The notes under the pieces are model-generated. The model was not told the DNA's origin, searched no databases, and saw nothing but the letters and a program-made list of their open reading frames with translations. The translations under genes and the position numbers were made by a program. From the NCBI GenBank assembly GCA_036378435.1, contig DASUWK010000042.1, positions 1-34,556 on the forward strand: 34,556 nt of DNA, read 5' to 3'. Every line of letters begins with the position of its first letter. The stretch's first letter is position 1. Positions 32,755-34,556 of this stretch are shown piece by piece. This stretch comes from DASUWK01 sp036378435. GTDB lineage: Bacteria; Chloroflexota; Dormibacteria; Dormibacterales; Dormibacteraceae.

Positions 32755-33449
32755 CGACGAAGCCGATCGTTCTCGTTCCCGGTTTCTGGCTTGGCGCCTG
32801 GGCGTGGGATGAGATGGCGGGGCTGCTGCGAGCGGAGGGACATCGCGTTGTCGCGATAACCCTGCCCGGTCTCGAGAGCGCCGACGTGGACCGCTCCGGG
32901 ATCACCCTGACAGACCACGTCGACGCGATCGTGCGTGCCGTCGAGGCAGCCGGTCAGCCGGCCGTCCTGGCGGTGCATTCGGCGGCAGGTTTCAGCGGTT
33001 ACGCCGCGAGTGATCGCATCCCTGAACGCATCGCCCACCTGGTGTATGTGGACACCGCGCCTGGGAAAGGCGCGCTGGACCCGCAGCTGGAAGGCGACAA
33101 GGCGCTGAATTGGGATGAGCTCACCGCGGAGGAGAACCTCGACGGCCTGACGCCGGAGCAGTTGGAGACCTTTCGCCGGCGGGCGCTTCCGGTCCCCGGC
33201 GGCGTCCTGCGTGAGGGCGTCGAGCTGACCAATGACGCGCGGCGGGACGTTCCCAGCACGATGATCTGCACTGGTTTCCCGTCCGCCGACTATCAGAAGT
33301 ACGCGGCCGAGACGGACTGGCCCTCGCTGGCTGGCGTCCGCGAGCTGCGCAACCTCGAGTACGTGGACTTGCCGACCAGCCACTGGCCGATGTGGTCGCG
33401 GCCGCGCGAGCTGGCAGAGATCATCGGGCGGATCGCTACTGGCTCGTAG
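32751..33449 (+). CDS. Alpha/beta hydrolase
   Basis: A 232-aa alpha/beta hydrolase. It begins with IVLVPGFWLGAWAWDEMAG (oxyanion-hole HG-type region, here PGF). The nucleophile elbow is VHSAAG with the Ser, the family Asp is likely in the VYVDTAPG or ADY region, and the catalytic His is in the final PTSHWPMWSRP block. The overall pattern is that of the EstC/salicylate-esterase-like subgroup. Substrate and physiological role cannot be told. It overlaps smpB (ATGA) and so may ride on the def transcript. It ends 3 bp from the convergent DUF222 gene. Confidence 0.85.
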   Translation: MTTKPIVLVPGFWLGAWAWDEMAGLLRAEGHRVVAITLPGLESADVDRSGITLTDHVDAIVRAVEAAGQPAVLAVHSAAGFSGYAASDRIPERIAHLVYVDTAPGKGALDPQLEGDKALNWDELTAEENLDGLTPEQLETFRRRALPVPGGVLREGVELTNDARRDVPSTMICTGFPSADYQKYAAETDWPSLAGVRELRNLEYVDLPTSHWPMWSRPRELAEIIGRIATGS

Positions 33450-33452
33450 CGC

Positions 33453-34556
33453 TCACTCGCGATGCGCGAACGCGACGCCATCTTCGACAACAGTCATCAG
33501 GTGCCGGAGCTGCAGCCGTGGTTCGTACCACTCCGGTTTCGGACTCCTGGTCGCTGCCGGTAGCTGACCGCGCGCCGCCTGAGGCAGGGCACCGATCTGC
33601 ACGCCGTCCTTCGTTTCGAACCCAAGCCTTCGCGGCTCCCCGGTGACGCGATAGGCGCCGCGATGGAGCTGATGGTGATGGAAGGCGCAGAAGCTCAGAA
33701 GGTTGTCGAGGTCGGTTCTGCCGCCGCGAGCCCAGTGCTCCAAGTGGTGCGCGTGCACCTTCTTACGGCCGCATCCGGGGAACACACAGCCGCCGTCACG
33801 AGCGCGGAGCGCTCGTGACAGCTGGGGCGAGACGACCCGGCGGGCTCGCCCCAAGTCGATCGGGACTCCGCCGCGCTGCGTCTGGTACTGCACCTCGGCG
33901 TCACAGCTCACCTCTTCGGCGGCTCGCATCGGCAGCCGGAACCGACCGTGACAGCGGTTCTCTGATTCATCGATGTGGATGACCACGCGGGCGACCGGGT
34001 CGGCTTCGGGCTCGGCGGCGAGGCCGCGTCTGCACATCTCGACGAAGGCGTCGGCGTCGCGCTGGTTCCAATCGCGGCCCTCGTCGGGCGGCTCTTGCCG
34101 CTGGATCTTCTCGATCGCGGCGGACACGATCTCCGCCTCCTCAGGCAGCAGCCGAGCGGTGATCGTCACCAGTCCATCCAGGCGCTGATTGAAGTCGACG
34201 CCACGCTGAGCTTCGATCCTCTCCGCGTCCTCGTCGCTCAGCGCCTTGTGAAACTCGCGGCAGATCCTGACCAGCTGCGCGCCGGAGCACGCCAGCGCGA
34301 TGTCCAGCCAGACGTCTTCATCGGCCGCCGCGGCGACACGAGTAATGGCGCGCAGCTTGTCGAGGCTGAGCGCTCCCGCGGCAAATGCTTCTCTCAGTTT
34401 CGGTAGCGCACGAAGCGCCTGGCCGACGCGCAGCAGCTCCCGGCCGGAAAAGGGGTCGAAGCCCGCGGAGACGCTCAGCCACTGTGAGCACGAGCTGAAT
34501 CCCCATTCCTGCCAGACGTCTTCTGACTCGAAATCAGCGGCCAGCCGCGTGAGCCG
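33453..34556 (-). CDS. DUF222 / HNH endonuclease-like protein, 5' end beyond the window
   Basis: The minus-strand frame stays open from the window edge to 33453, giving at least 367 aa with its N-terminus missing. The upstream half has the 13E12-repeat/DUF222 pattern, including VWQEWGFSSCSQWLSV, a VGQALRALPKLREAF helix and GALSLDKLRAITRVA. The C-terminal HNH domain reads CVFPGCGRKKVHAHHLEHW followed by NLLSFCAFHHHQLH, with Cys pairs and His of a zinc-supported HNH nuclease. These genes are numerous in actinobacterial genomes and are thought to be mobile; the activity of most is unproven. An internal GTG at 34169 is not the real start because the DUF222 homology continues upstream. Confidence 0.9.
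   Translation of the reverse strand, partial: RLTRLAADFESEDVWQEWGFSSCSQWLSVSAGFDPFSGRELLRVGQALRALPKLREAFAAGALSLDKLRAITRVAAAADEDVWLDIALACSGAQLVRICREFHKALSDEDAERIEAQRGVDFNQRLDGLVTITARLLPEEAEIVSAAIEKIQRQEPPDEGRDWNQRDADAFVEMCRRGLAAEPEADPVARVVIHIDESENRCHGRFRLPMRAAEEVSCDAEVQYQTQRGGVPIDLGRARRVVSPQLSRALRARDGGCVFPGCGRKKVHAHHLEHWARGGRTDLDNLLSFCAFHHHQLHRGAYRVTGEPRRLGFETKDGVQIGALPQAARGQLPAATRSPKPEWYEPRLQLRHLMTVVEDGVAFAHRE

Noticed and set aside
32755..34556. Possible ssrA (tmRNA) gene downstream of smpB
   Set aside because: No tRNA-like T-arm with a CCA end or tag-encoding frame could be seen, and the space is filled by two coding regions.

Overview
This is a high-GC bacterial chromosome segment with tightly packed, mostly + strand genes. 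It is a nearly complete division and cell wall (dcw) cluster followed by a translation/housekeeping operon. The GC content, frequent GTG/TTG starts, scarce Shine-Dalgarno (SD) sequences, a small-basic-protein gene beside ftsQ, an IleRS2-like isoleucyl-tRNA synthetase and a DUF222/HNH protein suggest an actinobacterial or Chloroflexota/Dormibacterota-like soil lineage. FtsA argues against a typical Streptomyces/Mycobacterium-type actinomycete. Lineage is inference; there is no rRNA in the window.

Layout: (1) 1-218, leader with 10-bp spaced MraZ-box-like repeats and a 9-bp tandem repeat. (2) 219-13983, mraZ-rsmH-ftsL-ftsI-murF-mraY-murD-ftsW-murG-murC-murB-ddl-ftsQ-sbp, nearly all overlapping or within a few bases; murE is missing from its usual place. 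(3) 13984-15891, an island breaking the cluster: a minus-strand pair (unknown 126-aa protein and HtrA-like protease) and a plus-strand SnoaL-like gene. (4) 15892-18926, a good sigma-70-type promoter, then ftsA, ftsZ and nrdR, with a UUCG-capped hairpin between ftsZ and nrdR. (5) 18927-20270, palindromes, a minus-strand YbjQ-like gene, then yggS and yggT without sepF between them. (6) 20273-30372, ileS-lspA-rluD-gmk-coaBC-lipoprotein-priA-FAD oxidase; rpoZ is absent between gmk and coaBC. (7) 30373-33449, minus-strand dinB-like gene and divergent def-fmt-smpB-alpha/beta hydrolase. (8) 33453-34556, a minus-strand DUF222/HNH gene running off the window.

Together the genes make UDP-MurNAc-pentapeptide (MurB, C, D, F, Ddl), lipid I and II (MraY, MurG), polymerise and crosslink septal peptidoglycan (FtsW, FtsI) and build the divisome (FtsL, FtsQ, FtsA, FtsZ). 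The second half serves tRNA charging, lipoprotein maturation, rRNA modification, nucleotide and CoA synthesis, replication restart, N-terminal formyl/deformyl processing and ribosome rescue.

I see no clearly new multi-gene system. The most notable points are: three conserved genes (rsmH, rluD, fmt) with no ATG/GTG/TTG start compatible with their conserved N-termini; an IleRS whose HIGH motif reads GTHH, the swapped GxHH form reported for mupirocin-hyper-resistant IleRS2; MraY with HLT in place of the HHH motif; PriA with DEAG in place of DEEH; and the regulatory-looking structures in the mraZ leader and upstream of ftsA.
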